From Vampirovibrio chlorellavorus (lineage in GTDB: Bacteria > Cyanobacteriota > Vampirovibrionia > Vampirovibrionales > Vampirovibrionaceae): 64,000 nt of DNA. The notes under the pieces are model-generated. The model ran no database searches. It saw only the letters and a program-made list of their open reading frames with translations, and was not told the origin of the DNA. This document shows, piece by piece, positions 25,249-34,798 of this stretch (positions are counted from its first letter, which is position 1; every line of letters begins with the position of its first letter). The DNA lies in contig LAPX01000003.1 of assembly GCA_001858525.1 (NCBI GenBank), positions 62,001-126,000 of the forward strand, written 5' to 3'. Both the position numbers and the translations under genes were made by a program.

Positions 25249-27141
25249 CTATTTTTCGAGGTGGTAGCGAACCGTGGTTACTACCTTGTTACTGCGGTAA
25301 CGCAACAGCGCTTTGATCATGATGGAGGTTTGGTTGTGTAGTAAATTGTGCCACCAGCTTTTGGTCACAAACTCTGGCACAATAATGGTCACCAAATCAT
25401 GCTCATAGCGCTCTTCAACCTCGTCAATATATTCCAACAGCGGTTCGCTGATGGAACGATACGGAGATTTTAGAATAGTCAGCGGAATGCCACAACCCCA
25501 GGCTTCCCAAGCTTTTTTCAGGCGCTCTGTGGCGGCGGGGTTTAACTCCACATGCACGGCTTCAACCCGGTCGGAGATTGTTTTTGCGTATTCCAGCGCC
25601 GGGATGGTCCCCCGGTGCAGGGAAGATACCAGAACCAGTACGGTGTGCTCAATGGCCGTTGGACAATAGCCGCTGTCGGGTAAGGCCAGTTGCTTGCCAA
25701 TGGACTCATAATGGTGCAGCACTTTGCGGAAAATGAAGATGACAACCGGCATGGCCACCAACACAATCCATGCCCCTTCGCTGAATTTCTCAAAGGCCAG
25801 GATAATGGTCACAACGCCTGTGGCCACAGCACCGATGGTATTCACCAGTGCTTTTCGCTGCCAACCGGGCCGCTGCTCTGCTTTGTGATGGCCAATCATG
25901 CCCCACTGGGCTAGTGTGAAGGACAGGAATACCCCAATGGCGTAGAGTGGCATCATTTTGTTGTAGTCGGCATCATAGGCAATAATCAGCAGAATGGCCA
26001 AAACGCTTAAAATGACAATGCCGTTGCTGTAGACCAGCCGATCTCCCAGGTTCATCAGCTGTCTGGGCAAATAGCCGTCCTGGGCCAGAATCATACCCAG
26101 CCGGGGAAAGCCATTAAAGCTGGTGTTGGCGGCCAAAATCAGGATAAGGGCTGTAATAAACTGCACGATGAGATAAAACAGGCTGCCGTGAGTGAATACG
26201 CTGGCCGCAATCTGGGAAATGAGCGTTTCGTGATGGGGGTCCAGCTCCGGTGGAACAATACCCGGCAAGGCATAGGCCAAATAGGTCACCCCTAAGAAGA
26301 TGGTGGCCAGCACCAAGCCCATGTAAACCATGGTGCGGCTGGCATTCAGCTCAGCGGGTTCCTTGAATGCCTGTACGCCGTTGGAAACGGCTTCAATCCC
26401 GGTTAAGGCGGCACAACCGTGAGAAAAAGCCTGCAGCAGTGCGGCGATTAAGACCAGTGGCGCTACGGTGCTAATTTGTTGACCCACCACGCCGATTTCC
26501 GGGACGGACTCAATCTGTCCGGTCATAACTTTGTAGATACCGGTTCCGATCAGGGCCACCATGGAGAAGATAAAAAAGAAGGCCGGAATGGCGAAGGCCT
26601 TACCGGATTCCTTCACCCCGCGCAGGTTGAGCAACATGATGATGGCAATCATGATGATGCTGAGCGCGATATTGTGGCCTTTGGGCAGCCATCCGGTGGA
26701 GACAATGTTGGCCACCCCGGAGGAGATACTAACGGACACCGTCAGCACGTAATCAATCAGCAAGGCAGCCCCGGCGATTTGACTGGCGGTTCTCCCCAGT
26801 CGGCTTTTGGCAACTTCGTAGCTGCCGCCACCCATGGGATAGGCGTAAATGACTTCTCGATAGGACATCACCACAATAAACATCAGCAAAATGATGATGG
26901 CGGCAATGGGGATGGCCAGTAGGCCGTTGAATGCGGATTGCTGGATCAGGCTTAAGCCCATTTGGACGGTGAGTCCTGCCGCAAACAGCGCGATGACAAT
27001 TTCCTCGGTGGCATATGCGGTTGATGACAAGGCATCAGAGGCAAAAACAGCCAACCCAATGGGAATGGACAAACGCTCATGGCGTTCACGGTGGGAAGCC
27101 AGAGGGTCTCCCACAACAAATCGTTTTAACCTGCTCCACAT
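25249..27141 (-). CDS. KimA/YdaO-like APC-superfamily potassium transporter
   Basis: 630 residues with about 12 membrane helices followed by a soluble C-terminal domain of about 150 residues. The N-terminal motif FASDALSSTAYATEEI and MGGGSYEVAKSRLG are typical of the KimA group, high-affinity K+/H+ symporters in the amino-acid/polyamine/organocation superfamily. The C-terminal part (EHTVLVLVSSLHRGTIPALEYAKTISDRVEAVHVEL) resembles the universal-stress-like domain of KimA, which in Firmicutes is linked to c-di-AMP control. No c-di-AMP riboswitch is recognisable upstream. An amino-acid permease role cannot be excluded. Confidence 0.8.
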   Translation of the reverse strand: MWSRLKRFVVGDPLASHRERHERLSIPIGLAVFASDALSSTAYATEEIVIALFAAGLTVQMGLSLIQQSAFNGLLAIPIAAIIILLMFIVVMSYREVIYAYPMGGGSYEVAKSRLGRTASQIAGAALLIDYVLTVSVSISSGVANIVSTGWLPKGHNIALSIIMIAIIMLLNLRGVKESGKAFAIPAFFFIFSMVALIGTGIYKVMTGQIESVPEIGVVGQQISTVAPLVLIAALLQAFSHGCAALTGIEAVSNGVQAFKEPAELNASRTMVYMGLVLATIFLGVTYLAYALPGIVPPELDPHHETLISQIAASVFTHGSLFYLIVQFITALILILAANTSFNGFPRLGMILAQDGYLPRQLMNLGDRLVYSNGIVILSVLAILLIIAYDADYNKMMPLYAIGVFLSFTLAQWGMIGHHKAEQRPGWQRKALVNTIGAVATGVVTIILAFEKFSEGAWIVLVAMPVVIFIFRKVLHHYESIGKQLALPDSGYCPTAIEHTVLVLVSSLHRGTIPALEYAKTISDRVEAVHVELNPAATERLKKAWEAWGCGIPLTILKSPYRSISEPLLEYIDEVEERYEHDLVTIIVPEFVTKSWWHNLLHNQTSIMIKALLRYRSNKVVTTVRYHLEK

Positions 27142-27355
27142 AATAATGCTTTACCTACTGTTCAAGACAGACCGAATATACAAGTTTTTTCAGGGCTGGG
27201 CAATGCTTGATGACGGGAATGCAATAAATCGATATAAAAAACTTGCGGAATACCGGGCGGAATGGCTTAATGGAACTAAATATTGGTGTTTGTCATTATT
27301 TATCATCATAGATAGAGTGACGACGCTGTTTTTGTTGTTTTGGGGAGTTTTGAAT

Positions 27356-28954
27356 ATGCCGTCAGCGCCGGTTCAAAAAGTGTATCGTTTTGGTACGTCC
27401 GGTTATCGTAACGATCAGGATGGGGAGTTTAATGAGTCGGTTATCCGGCAGATTACCGATGCCATCAGTGATTATCTGATTGGCGAGATTCACCGCCGAG
27501 GGAAGTTGCTGCCCATTCTGATCGGTGGAGATACCCGGGAAAAGACCCGTCTCTTTATCCCCGTGATTGCCGAAATTCTGAAGGGTAAGGGTCTGGACGT
27601 GTTTCGGGCCACCACGGATTTGCCTTCGCCTGTTTTGGCTTATGCCGCCAAGTATTTTTCCCATTTGAATCTGGGTTACGATGAGACCCTGGGCGCTATT
27701 TTGATGACGGCCAGCCACAACCCCTGGCCCTATGGTGGCTACAACTTCTTAACCCCCGATGCCGCCGTGATGCCCACGCCGGTTTCCAAGAAGTTTGAGC
27801 TGTACCAAAGCGAACCCCTGAACCTGACCCTGGATCGGGCTGCTTACGGTGCGGAAACACCGGCCAAAATCACGGAATTTGATCCTTACGAGCTTTACCG
27901 GCAGCACTTGAAGCAGGGGATCAGGATTGACTATAAAAAGATCAAGGACAGCGGTCTGAAGATTTTCTACGATCCTTTATATGCCACGGGTCGACGTTAC
28001 CTGCCCCGCCTGTTGAAGGATGAAGGCATTGAGACCGTGGTGATTCATGATACCGATCAGCTTCCGGCCGGTTATACCGGTATGCCGGAACCCACTGGCA
28101 GTAACCTGACCGAGTTGAGCGCAATCGTGAAAGACGATTCGGCTTCCTTGAAAATTGGATTGGCCAATGATGGCGATGCGGATCGCTTTGGGGTACTGGA
28201 TGAAACCGGTCACTACCTGAATTCCAACGAAGTGTTGACCCTCATTGTCTATCACTTGCTGAAAAACCGGGGCGAAAAAGGGGTGATTGTTCGCTCTCAG
28301 GCCACCACTCACTTGCTGGATGCCTTGGCGGCCAAGGCTGGCTTGTCGGTGGTGCAAACCCCGGTAGGTTACAAGTACATCGCCGAAGAGTTTATCGAGC
28401 ACGAGGAACAGGGCGATCAGCAGGTGCTCATTGGCGGCGAGAGCTCCGGTGGTATCAGCGTCATTGGGCATATTCCAGAAAAAGATGGTATTCTGGCCAA
28501 TCTGCTGGCGGCGGAAATTGTGGCCACAGAAGGCAAGCCCCTTAGCCAAATTCTGGCCCAGGTGCAGGCCTCGGTGGATCGGCAGTTCGTGTTTCGGGAA
28601 CTGGGTATCAAGACCGAGCATGGTCAGCAGATCATGAAACATTTCCAGCAGTTGCTGTCCGAGGAAGGGCAATTTGCCGGGCTGCAGATAGATGTCGCTC
28701 AGTCCGTGGCCTCGGTGACCGCGCTGGAACAGAAATATGGCACCAAGGATGGAGCCAAGCTCTTCTTTAACGAGGGAAGCTGGCTGTTGATTCGGGCCAG
28801 TGGCACGGAGCCCATCGTTCGGGTTTACGTGGAAGGGGTTTCTCCTTCTCGCAATGAGGCCTTTGCCAAAACCGAGACACTGATTGATGCGGTCACTCAG
28901 CTTTTAGTGGCATCTTTTTCTGTGCCTGCCGCCAATATTAAGGAAAAACGCTAG
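27356..28954 (+). CDS. Phosphoglucomutase/phosphomannomutase (alpha-D-phosphohexomutase)
   Basis: 532 residues. It interconverts hexose 1- and 6-phosphates for glycogen and cell-surface sugars. All four superfamily sites are visible: the phosphoserine loop TASHNP at about 118-123, metal loop DGDADR near 271, sugar loop GGESSGG near 360 and phosphate loop RASGTEP near 480. The N-terminal FGTSGYRND is typical of the PgmA-like bacterial group. The ATG at 27356 has GGGAG nine bases upstream; the open frame extends much further upstream but overlaps the divergent transporter gene. Confidence 0.9.
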   Translation: MPSAPVQKVYRFGTSGYRNDQDGEFNESVIRQITDAISDYLIGEIHRRGKLLPILIGGDTREKTRLFIPVIAEILKGKGLDVFRATTDLPSPVLAYAAKYFSHLNLGYDETLGAILMTASHNPWPYGGYNFLTPDAAVMPTPVSKKFELYQSEPLNLTLDRAAYGAETPAKITEFDPYELYRQHLKQGIRIDYKKIKDSGLKIFYDPLYATGRRYLPRLLKDEGIETVVIHDTDQLPAGYTGMPEPTGSNLTELSAIVKDDSASLKIGLANDGDADRFGVLDETGHYLNSNEVLTLIVYHLLKNRGEKGVIVRSQATTHLLDALAAKAGLSVVQTPVGYKYIAEEFIEHEEQGDQQVLIGGESSGGISVIGHIPEKDGILANLLAAEIVATEGKPLSQILAQVQASVDRQFVFRELGIKTEHGQQIMKHFQQLLSEEGQFAGLQIDVAQSVASVTALEQKYGTKDGAKLFFNEGSWLLIRASGTEPIVRVYVEGVSPSRNEAFAKTETLIDAVTQLLVASFSVPAANIKEKR

Positions 28955-28967
28955 TCATTCCAGTCCT

Positions 28968-29008
28968 GTGCATCCGGTCTTCTTCTCAGGCAGAGGCGCC
29001 GGATGCAC
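28968..29008 (+). terminator. Hairpin after the phosphohexomutase gene
   Basis: A perfect ten-base-pair stem (GTGCATCCGG / CCGGATGCAC) with a 21-base loop lies 13 bases after the stop codon. No T run follows, so termination would have to be Rho-assisted or the hairpin stabilises the mRNA end. Confidence 0.5.
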
Positions 29009-29051
29009 GCTGGACTTGATTGATACTTGATGGTAATTTAAATGTCTGCAT

Positions 29052-29125
29052 GTGCCCGTAGCTCAGTTGGATAGAGTGACGGTCTCCGAAGCCGTAGGTC
29101 GCGCGTTCGAGTCGCGCCGGGCACA
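29052..29125 (+). tRNA. tRNA-Arg (anticodon CCG)
   Basis: A complete cloverleaf folds by eye: acceptor GTGCCCG / CGGGCAC, D stem GCTC / GAGT, anticodon stem ACGGT / GCCGT with loop CTCCGAA, T stem GCGCG / CGCGC with loop TTCGAGT, discriminator A. The anticodon CCG reads CGG arginine codons. The CCA end is not encoded. Confidence 0.95.
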
Positions 29126-29425
29126 GTTTTAACCCCTCATTGCGGTGAAAAATGTCTTTGTGGTAGGACGGACCCCCAACTGAGTTTGCATCATCCCCAA
29201 AAACAAGATGGCTTTTGAGTCGGGGATTTTCAAACCAAAATTGTTTGAACAGTGTAAAAATCAGTTTACGTTCGGGGTCAGGTCTAGGAATCTCTGATTG
29301 TTTTCAGTACCCTACTGCATACATTTCCCCTTTTTGCTTGCATCATTCCGGATGCCAAAATCAAGCCTTATCAATCAGTTTTATTTATAACCACTCACTG
29401 AATCGAAGGGAGAACAGCACATCTC
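29126..29425. other. Leader region before hppA
   Basis: 300 bases between the tRNA and hppA. A weak promoter-like pair (TTGTTT at 29298, TACATT at 29320, 16 bases apart) lies about 100 bases before the start codon. I see no gene or strong structure. AGGGAGA precedes the hppA ATG. Confidence 0.35.
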
Positions 29426-31555
29426 ATGCAACCCATTTTATTCCCCATTATCTGCGGGGTGCTGGCCATCATTTTCGGGCTTGTAACCCGTCAATGGATT
29501 CTTGGTCTTAGCGCCGGTACGCAAAAAATGCAGGATATCGCCAACGCTATTAAGGAAGGCGCCAGCGCTTACATGAACCGGCAATATAAAACTATTGCCA
29601 TCACTGCTGTCATCCTGACCATCATTTTGTATGCTTTGTTTGCTTCTCTCAAAGGAACTCAATACGCCATTTACGTGTCCGGTGCTTTCTTGCTGGGCGC
29701 GTTTTTGAGTGGTTTGGCCGGTTATGTGGGCATGTTCGTTTCCGTAAACGCCAACGTCAGAACCGCAGAAGCCGCTCAAAACGGCATGAATGCCGCCATG
29801 GATGTTGCATTTAAAGGTGGCGCCGTGACCGGGTTGCTGGTGGTTGGTCTGGCTTTGCTGGGCGTGGCTGGTTTTTACTACATTGCCCCCTCCCCTGAAT
29901 TGTTCCCTTCCATTGTTGGCTTGGCGTTCGGCTCTAGCTTGATCAGCGTATTTGCCCGTCTGGGTGGCGGTATTTTCACCAAGGCCGCTGACGTAGGCGC
30001 TGACCTGGTGGGTAAGGTTGAAGCCGGGATTCCGGAAGATGACCCCAGAAACCCTGCGGTTATCGCCGATAACGTTGGTGACAACGTGGGCGACTGCGCT
30101 GGTATGGCCGCCGACTTGTTCGAGACCTATGCCGTGACCACCATTGCCGCCATGTTCCTGGGCAACTTGCTCTTCAACCACGATACCAACGCCATTATGT
30201 ACCCCCTTATTTTGGGTGGTTTGTCCATTCTGGCTTCTATCGTCGGTACCTTCTTCGTGAAGGTGGGCGCGGACAACAACCCCATGAAAGCCTTGTACAA
30301 AGGGCTGTATGCCACTATTTTCCTGGTGGCCGTTATGGTTGTGGGTATGACCTACCAGTTCTTCCCCACCGGTTTCTCCTTCACCAACGCGGAAGGCGTG
30401 GTCACTGCCATCACCCAGACCGGCCTGATTGGCTCCGCCTTGACGGGTATCGTCGTCACCATGGCGATGGTTTGGATTACCGACTACTATACCTCCACGG
30501 AATTCAGCCCGGTTCGTAAAGTGGCTGCCGCTTCCGAATCCGGTCATGCCACCAACATCATCGCCGGTATCGCTGTGGGTATGAAGTCCACTGCTGCCCC
30601 GGTTGTGGTTATTTCTATCGGTATGCTGGCCGCTTACTTCCTGGGTGGTCTCTACGGTATCTCCATTGCCGCCGTTTCCATGTTGTCCATGGCCGGTATC
30701 GTGGTTGCCCTGGACGCCTTTGGTCCTATCACCGACAACGCCGGTGGTATTGCTGAAATGGCCCATATGGATGAAAAAGTTCGTGCCGTCACCGACCCGT
30801 TGGATGCCGTGGGTAACACCACCAAGGCCATTACCAAGGGCTATGCCATCGGTTCCGCCGGTTTGGCCGCCATCGTTCTGTTCTCTTCCTACATTCAGGA
30901 TTTGAGCGCTGCGGCTGCTGAAAGTGGCAACACCTTCCTGGCCAACATGAGCAACCTGAACGCTCTGTTCTCTCTCGGCGATCCTTACATCATCGTGGGC
31001 TTGTTTATCGGCGGTTTGATCCCCTACATTTTCGGGGCCATGGCAATGGAAGCCGTGGGTACTGCTGCCGGTGAAGTGGTTCATGAAGTTCGTCGTCAGT
31101 TCAAAGAAAATAAAGGCATTATGGACGGTACTTCCAAGCCCGACTATGCTGCCTGCGTGGACATTGTTACCCGTAGCGCCTTGCGCCAGATGATGGTCCC
31201 TGCCCTGTTGCCCGTCTTGATCCCGGTGGTCATGTGGGCGATTGGAACCTACCTGATTCCGGATGCTTCCTCTAACTATGCGGCCATTAAAATGATTGGT
31301 GGCGTGTTGGTGGGCAGTATCGTAACCGGCTTGTTCGTGGGTATCTCCATGACCTCCGGTGGTGGTGCCTGGGATAACGCTAAAAAGTACATTGAAGATG
31401 GTCACTTTGGCGGCAAAGGCTCACCAGCTCACCAGGCTGCCGTTACTGGCGATACCGTCGGCGATCCTTACAAGGATACCGCGGGTCCTGCCATCAACCC
31501 GGTGATCAAGATCCTGAACATCGTTGCCTTGTTGCTGGTACCTCTGCTGGTTTAG
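29426..31555 (+). CDS. hppA: Membrane-bound proton-translocating pyrophosphatase, K+-independent type
   Basis: 709 residues, about 16 membrane helices. It couples hydrolysis of pyrophosphate to proton export across the membrane. The catalytic loop [21 protein letters not shown] is present, followed by [19 protein letters not shown]. In the loop that decides potassium dependence the sequence is [10 protein letters not shown]: Lys at the position that is Ala in K+-dependent enzymes, so this should be a K+-independent H+ pump. The C-terminal [18 protein letters not shown] is intact. It is transcribed alone and ends at a strong terminator. Confidence 0.95.
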   Translation: MQPILFPIICGVLAIIFGLVTRQWILGLSAGTQKMQDIANAIKEGASAYMNRQYKTIAITAVILTIILYALFASLKGTQYAIYVSGAFLLGAFLSGLAGYVGMFVSVNANVRTAEAAQNGMNAAMDVAFKGGAVTGLLVVGLALLGVAGFYYIAPSPELFPSIVGLAFGSSLISVFARLGGGIFTKAADVGADLVGKVEAGIPEDDPRNPAVIADNVGDNVGDCAGMAADLFETYAVTTIAAMFLGNLLFNHDTNAIMYPLILGGLSILASIVGTFFVKVGADNNPMKALYKGLYATIFLVAVMVVGMTYQFFPTGFSFTNAEGVVTAITQTGLIGSALTGIVVTMAMVWITDYYTSTEFSPVRKVAAASESGHATNIIAGIAVGMKSTAAPVVVISIGMLAAYFLGGLYGISIAAVSMLSMAGIVVALDAFGPITDNAGGIAEMAHMDEKVRAVTDPLDAVGNTTKAITKGYAIGSAGLAAIVLFSSYIQDLSAAAAESGNTFLANMSNLNALFSLGDPYIIVGLFIGGLIPYIFGAMAMEAVGTAAGEVVHEVRRQFKENKGIMDGTSKPDYAACVDIVTRSALRQMMVPALLPVLIPVVMWAIGTYLIPDASSNYAAIKMIGGVLVGSIVTGLFVGISMTSGGGAWDNAKKYIEDGHFGGKGSPAHQAAVTGDTVGDPYKDTAGPAINPVIKILNIVALLLVPLLV

Positions 31556-31594
31556 AGAGATCTCAATACAGGCGAGGCGACATAAACGCTTAAG

Positions 31595-31630
31595 AAAAAG
31601 CCTTCCGGTTGATGACTGGAAGGCTTTTTT
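31595..31630 (+). terminator. Rho-independent terminator of hppA
   Basis: The stem AAAAAGCCTTCC / GGAAGGCTTTTT with an 11-base loop runs straight into a T tract, 40 bases after hppA. Confidence 0.92.
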
Positions 31631-31718
31631 ACTTGAAAAATCGATCGGCTTGTAATAATATAAATTATCTAAACAATCATGCTTTTTTATATACTTTTAA
31701 AAGAGAGGTTGGAATCGA

Positions 31719-31898
31719 ATGGCGAGAGTCTTGATTTCAATGAAAGATGAATTTTTAAGACGTATTGACGAAGTGGCGGAAAAAGAACAGCGTTCTCGCA
31801 GCGAATTAATTCGAGAGGCGCTACGGACTTACATTCGCAAAAATGCCACGACCAGTCAAAATGTCCAGACTGCCGGGGTTTCCTCTACTGAATCATAG
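31719..31898 (+). CDS. Ribbon-helix-helix (CopG-type) DNA-binding protein
   Basis: A complete 59-residue gene. MARVLISMKDEFLRRIDEVA gives the DNA-contacting beta strand and first helix; RSRSELIREALRTYIR gives the second helix. AGAGAGG lies about nine bases before the ATG. The core is almost identical to the partial gene at 2-151, while the C-terminal tails differ (TTSQNVQTAGVSSTES here). The upstream region is very AT-rich. No toxin gene accompanies it: the PilZ gene follows 137 bases later. It is most likely a small stand-alone repressor. Confidence 0.82.
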   Translation: MARVLISMKDEFLRRIDEVAEKEQRSRSELIREALRTYIRKNATTSQNVQTAGVSSTES

Positions 31899-32035
31899 TT
31901 TGCGTTCTTGCATCCTGATTTCTAAATAGTGCGTATTGATCGGGTTATCCATTCATTGCGATTGAGCCTTATAATAATACTGATGACCAAAGGGTTGTTT
32001 GGGTTGTTGAGCGGCGAGATTTAAAAATAAATTGA

Positions 32036-32710
32036 ATGTTGTCTGATCTGCAAAAAGCACTGGTTTTGAACCAAAAGGTACAAGTGACCGTTTGGGATCC
32101 TAATAATGACAGTGTGGAGTACTCGTTTCAAAGTTTTGTCATGGAAGCGGGTGGTACGCTGTTCCAACTGGCACCCCCTACCACGCAAGCGGCCACTATT
32201 CTGCCCTTGTTACAGCCCGGCATTGTCACAGGGGCTGTTGTCGAGACGTATCCCAACCCGTATATTTTTTATCCCATCATTCATTCAGCACCTCTTTCCG
32301 CTCAAAGCGGATTTTGGCTGAAAATTCCGGAAAACCCGCAGGTAGAGGTCATGCAGCGTCGGCGGCATGTTCGAATTCCCATGGTCATTCCCTTTAACCT
32401 GGAATATTCCATTTCCGGTCGGAGCATGGCCATGCAGGCTCGCACTGAGGATGTGAGTGGCGGGGGGATGCGGTTTACTTCTATACGGCAGTTTCCCAAA
32501 GGGCAGGACTTGTTGATTTTACTGGCCTTTAATCCTTCCGAACCACCTTTGAAATTGAAGGCTAAAGTGGTTTTTTCGGTGCAAAATCGGCTCAAGAAAC
32601 AACCGGATGATTTGTATTCCACAGCGTGTCAATTTGCTGATTTGACGGATGCCGAAGAGATGATTCTGGTTCGGGAGTGCTTTAAGCGGGAGTTGGGCAT
32701 CAAAGGGTAA
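32036..32710 (+). CDS. PilZ-domain protein, YcgR-like c-di-GMP receptor
   Basis: 224 residues in two parts. An N-terminal beta domain (about 1-105) resembles the YcgR/flagellar-brake N-terminal domain. The PilZ domain follows with both c-di-GMP binding motifs: RRRHVR near 110-115 and DVSGGGMRF near 141-149 (family pattern RxxxR and D/NxSxxG). It should change partner binding on taking up c-di-GMP, affecting motility or surface behaviour. No flagellar gene is in the window. The Shine-Dalgarno site is weak. The sigma-factor gene follows 60 bases later. Confidence 0.88.
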   Translation: MLSDLQKALVLNQKVQVTVWDPNNDSVEYSFQSFVMEAGGTLFQLAPPTTQAATILPLLQPGIVTGAVVETYPNPYIFYPIIHSAPLSAQSGFWLKIPENPQVEVMQRRRHVRIPMVIPFNLEYSISGRSMAMQARTEDVSGGGMRFTSIRQFPKGQDLLILLAFNPSEPPLKLKAKVVFSVQNRLKKQPDDLYSTACQFADLTDAEEMILVRECFKRELGIKG

Positions 32711-32770
32711 TTGTCCTTGTGCTAGAATAAGTCCTGTATTATCCCATCGAACCACGAAAGTTCTACGCCA

Positions 32771-33391
32771 ATGGCCTCTAAAAGCCAAACGAAAGAGGAT
32801 TTACGGGCTCTTTCCACCGAAGAGCTTGTTTTATTGGCGCAGGCTGATCATATGCGTGCCCTAGAACAGCTGGTCTCCCGTTACCAAAAGCTGGTTTACG
32901 TGACCCTGTATCAACTGGCCCCAGAGCGTAATGACATTACCGACCTGACCCAGGAAGTGTTGTTGCGGATGTGTCGTTCCATTAAGTCTTTGCGGAATCC
33001 CAAGACGTTCAAGTATTGGTTGAACCGCATTATCACCAATCTTTTTTATGATGAATTGCGAAAAGCGCCTCGGCAACTGAGAACAATCTCTCTGGATGAA
33101 CCGGTATTTGAGTCTGATGATGACCAAAGTCCGGCGCGTGATATTCCGGACGTCACCGAGATGCCGGATAAGCTGGCTTTAAATTCGGAGCTGGATCGTA
33201 AAATTCAGCAGGCCATTCAAAATCTTCCGGAACAGTTTCGGACCATCATCGTCCTCAGAGAAATACAGGGGCTAAGCTATGAAGAAATAGCCAGCCTCAC
33301 CGAGACGAATATTGGCACGGTCAAATCCAGATTGGCTCGTGCCCGCCTAAAACTTCAAGAGGTATTGGAACCCTACCTGAAAGAAGTTTAA
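32771..33391 (+). CDS. ECF-type RNA polymerase sigma factor
   Basis: 206 residues. Region 2 (ALEQLVSRYQKLVYVTLYQLAPERNDITDLTQEVLLRMCRSI) and region 4 (LPEQFRTIIVLREIQGLSYEEIASLTETNIGTVKSRLARARLKL) are both complete, joined by an acidic linker; region 3 is absent, as in group IV sigma factors. The anti-sigma-like gene starts 47 bases downstream and a periplasmic Spy-like gene follows, so it most likely directs an envelope-stress response and its own operon. Confidence 0.93.
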   Translation: MASKSQTKEDLRALSTEELVLLAQADHMRALEQLVSRYQKLVYVTLYQLAPERNDITDLTQEVLLRMCRSIKSLRNPKTFKYWLNRIITNLFYDELRKAPRQLRTISLDEPVFESDDDQSPARDIPDVTEMPDKLALNSELDRKIQQAIQNLPEQFRTIIVLREIQGLSYEEIASLTETNIGTVKSRLARARLKLQEVLEPYLKEV

Positions 33392-33438
33392 CTGGCTTGA
33401 GGCCCTGGTAATTATCAGTGTGATAGGAAGTTACCTAC

Positions 33439-34764
33439 ATGCAGGAAACTCCCCCGCATACCCCTATGGAAATCAAATTACTGCTGTCCCAATACCTGGA
33501 CGGCGCCCTTGATCTGGCGCAAGTGGATCAGGTTGAGACCTTGTTGTCCACATTTCCCCAATACGCTGAAGTTTTGAATAAACTGCAAGCCACCCGGGAT
33601 GCGGTTCGGGCCTCATTGGGAAATCAGGAGCAGGCACTGACCGGCGATGCCGATTCGCTTTGGGCTTCCATCGCCAATCGGTTAGAGGCCGATCAGGATA
33701 CGCCCACTCAAGCGTTTGATTTCGACTTTGTGTCTGCCTATTATGATGGGGAAATCCCCACTTCCGATGCCCAGTTGCTGACCTTTGAGAGTCAGTTATA
33801 CAAAAACGATGAGGCCAATACGCAGTTGGCCCAGGTGGGCGAAGTTTCTGAAGCGGTGCGGCACTGGGCTGCTCGTCTGGAAACCCATTGCACGGTGGAT
33901 GTGACTGAATCGGTGATGAAACAGTTGCAATCCGAGATGACTTCAGCGTCAGTGGACGCTGGTGAAGCCCTCCCCGCTGCGGACTTGGGTTCGCTGGAAA
34001 TCCTGTCCGCCTATGTGGATCAGGCTTTGAGTCCTCGTGAAGTGATTGAGGCCAACCGCCTGATTGAATCCGATGCCGCCGCCAAGTTGACCTTGACCCG
34101 ATTCAACCAGATTTCTGCCGGGCTGGAGTCCATTTCTACCCAAATTCAGGCCCAGGCCCCCGATTTAACCCCGACCATTATGGAAATTCTCTCTCAGGCA
34201 TCCGCAGAACAGGCTTCTGTGGCATCCCTGGATGCTGCTCGTCAATCTCGTGCCAAGGTCTACCAATGGGCCAAATGGGGCGGTCTTACCGCGGCTTCGG
34301 TGCTGCTGGTGACTTTCCTGAGCTCGGTTAATTGGCAGGATAATACCCCAGAGGCCACGCTGGCTTTAAAGTCGGCACCCCTGGTGGCATCGACCGCCCC
34401 AGAGCGCCAGGCTGCTGTGGTTCCAGCGGTTTCCGGGAAGCTGGACAAGCCGAAGGTCACGGAACTGGCTTCGGTTCCTGTCAGCAGTCGTTTAGAGCGT
34501 CCCAACAGTGGGTTTGCCTTGCAGGCCGAGTCAAATGACACCTCGACAGTGGCTTCCATGCGTCCGGTGAAAGCGTCTCCCCGTCGGGTTGATCGTATTC
34601 TGGATGGTTTCCGGGGCAACCGGGTGGCTGCCCGCTCTTTCCCTCGTCCGGACATCGCGCAGGAGGAGTCGCATGCAGCCGCTCCCTCTTCGGAAGATTA
34701 TTTGTTTAACGCCTTGAACGAGCAGATGCCCGGCGAAGATGTATCTTCAATCTTAGGAAAGTAG
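33439..34764 (+). CDS. Membrane anti-sigma factor with three zinc-less repeats
   Basis: 441 residues. Three tandem repeats of 70-90 residues precede one membrane helix (about 278-296). Each begins with a [L/F/I]-[L/V]-S-x-Y-x-D motif (LLSQYLDG at 15, FVSAYYDG at 97, ILSAYVDQ at 188) and ends with a related helix (SLWASIANRL, DVTESVMKQL, DLTPTIMEIL). This matches the anti-sigma domain fold but there is only one cysteine in this part, so the usual HxxxCxxC zinc motif is missing. The outer 145 residues are Ser/Pro/Ala-rich. The cytoplasmic part should hold the preceding sigma factor at the membrane. Confidence 0.8.
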   Translation: MQETPPHTPMEIKLLLSQYLDGALDLAQVDQVETLLSTFPQYAEVLNKLQATRDAVRASLGNQEQALTGDADSLWASIANRLEADQDTPTQAFDFDFVSAYYDGEIPTSDAQLLTFESQLYKNDEANTQLAQVGEVSEAVRHWAARLETHCTVDVTESVMKQLQSEMTSASVDAGEALPAADLGSLEILSAYVDQALSPREVIEANRLIESDAAAKLTLTRFNQISAGLESISTQIQAQAPDLTPTIMEILSQASAEQASVASLDAARQSRAKVYQWAKWGGLTAASVLLVTFLSSVNWQDNTPEATLALKSAPLVASTAPERQAAVVPAVSGKLDKPKVTELASVPVSSRLERPNSGFALQAESNDTSTVASMRPVKASPRRVDRILDGFRGNRVAARSFPRPDIAQEESHAAAPSSEDYLFNALNEQMPGEDVSSILGK

Positions 34765-34798
34765 GCGATTAGTAAGCTATGCAAAAGGGTGTGAAATT

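Noticed and set aside
26891-27355. N-terminal extension of the phosphohexomutase frame
   Set aside because: It overlaps the divergent transporter gene and reads as non-protein sequence; the ATG at 27356 has a good Shine-Dalgarno site and starts the conserved region.
27142-27355. c-di-AMP (ydaO-type) riboswitch upstream of the KimA-like transporter
   Set aside because: The short AT-rich upstream region shows none of the conserved GC-rich helices of that riboswitch.
29052-29125. tRNA-Arg as a phage attachment site
   Set aside because: The phage block ends at about 25.1 kb, two host genes away, and no partial copy of the tRNA 3' end is seen near its borders.
29438-31405. 655-codon open frame antisense to hppA
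   Set aside because: It is a shadow of the biased codon use of hppA; the translation is full of Gly, His, Asn and Gln repeats without any domain, and hppA itself is certain.
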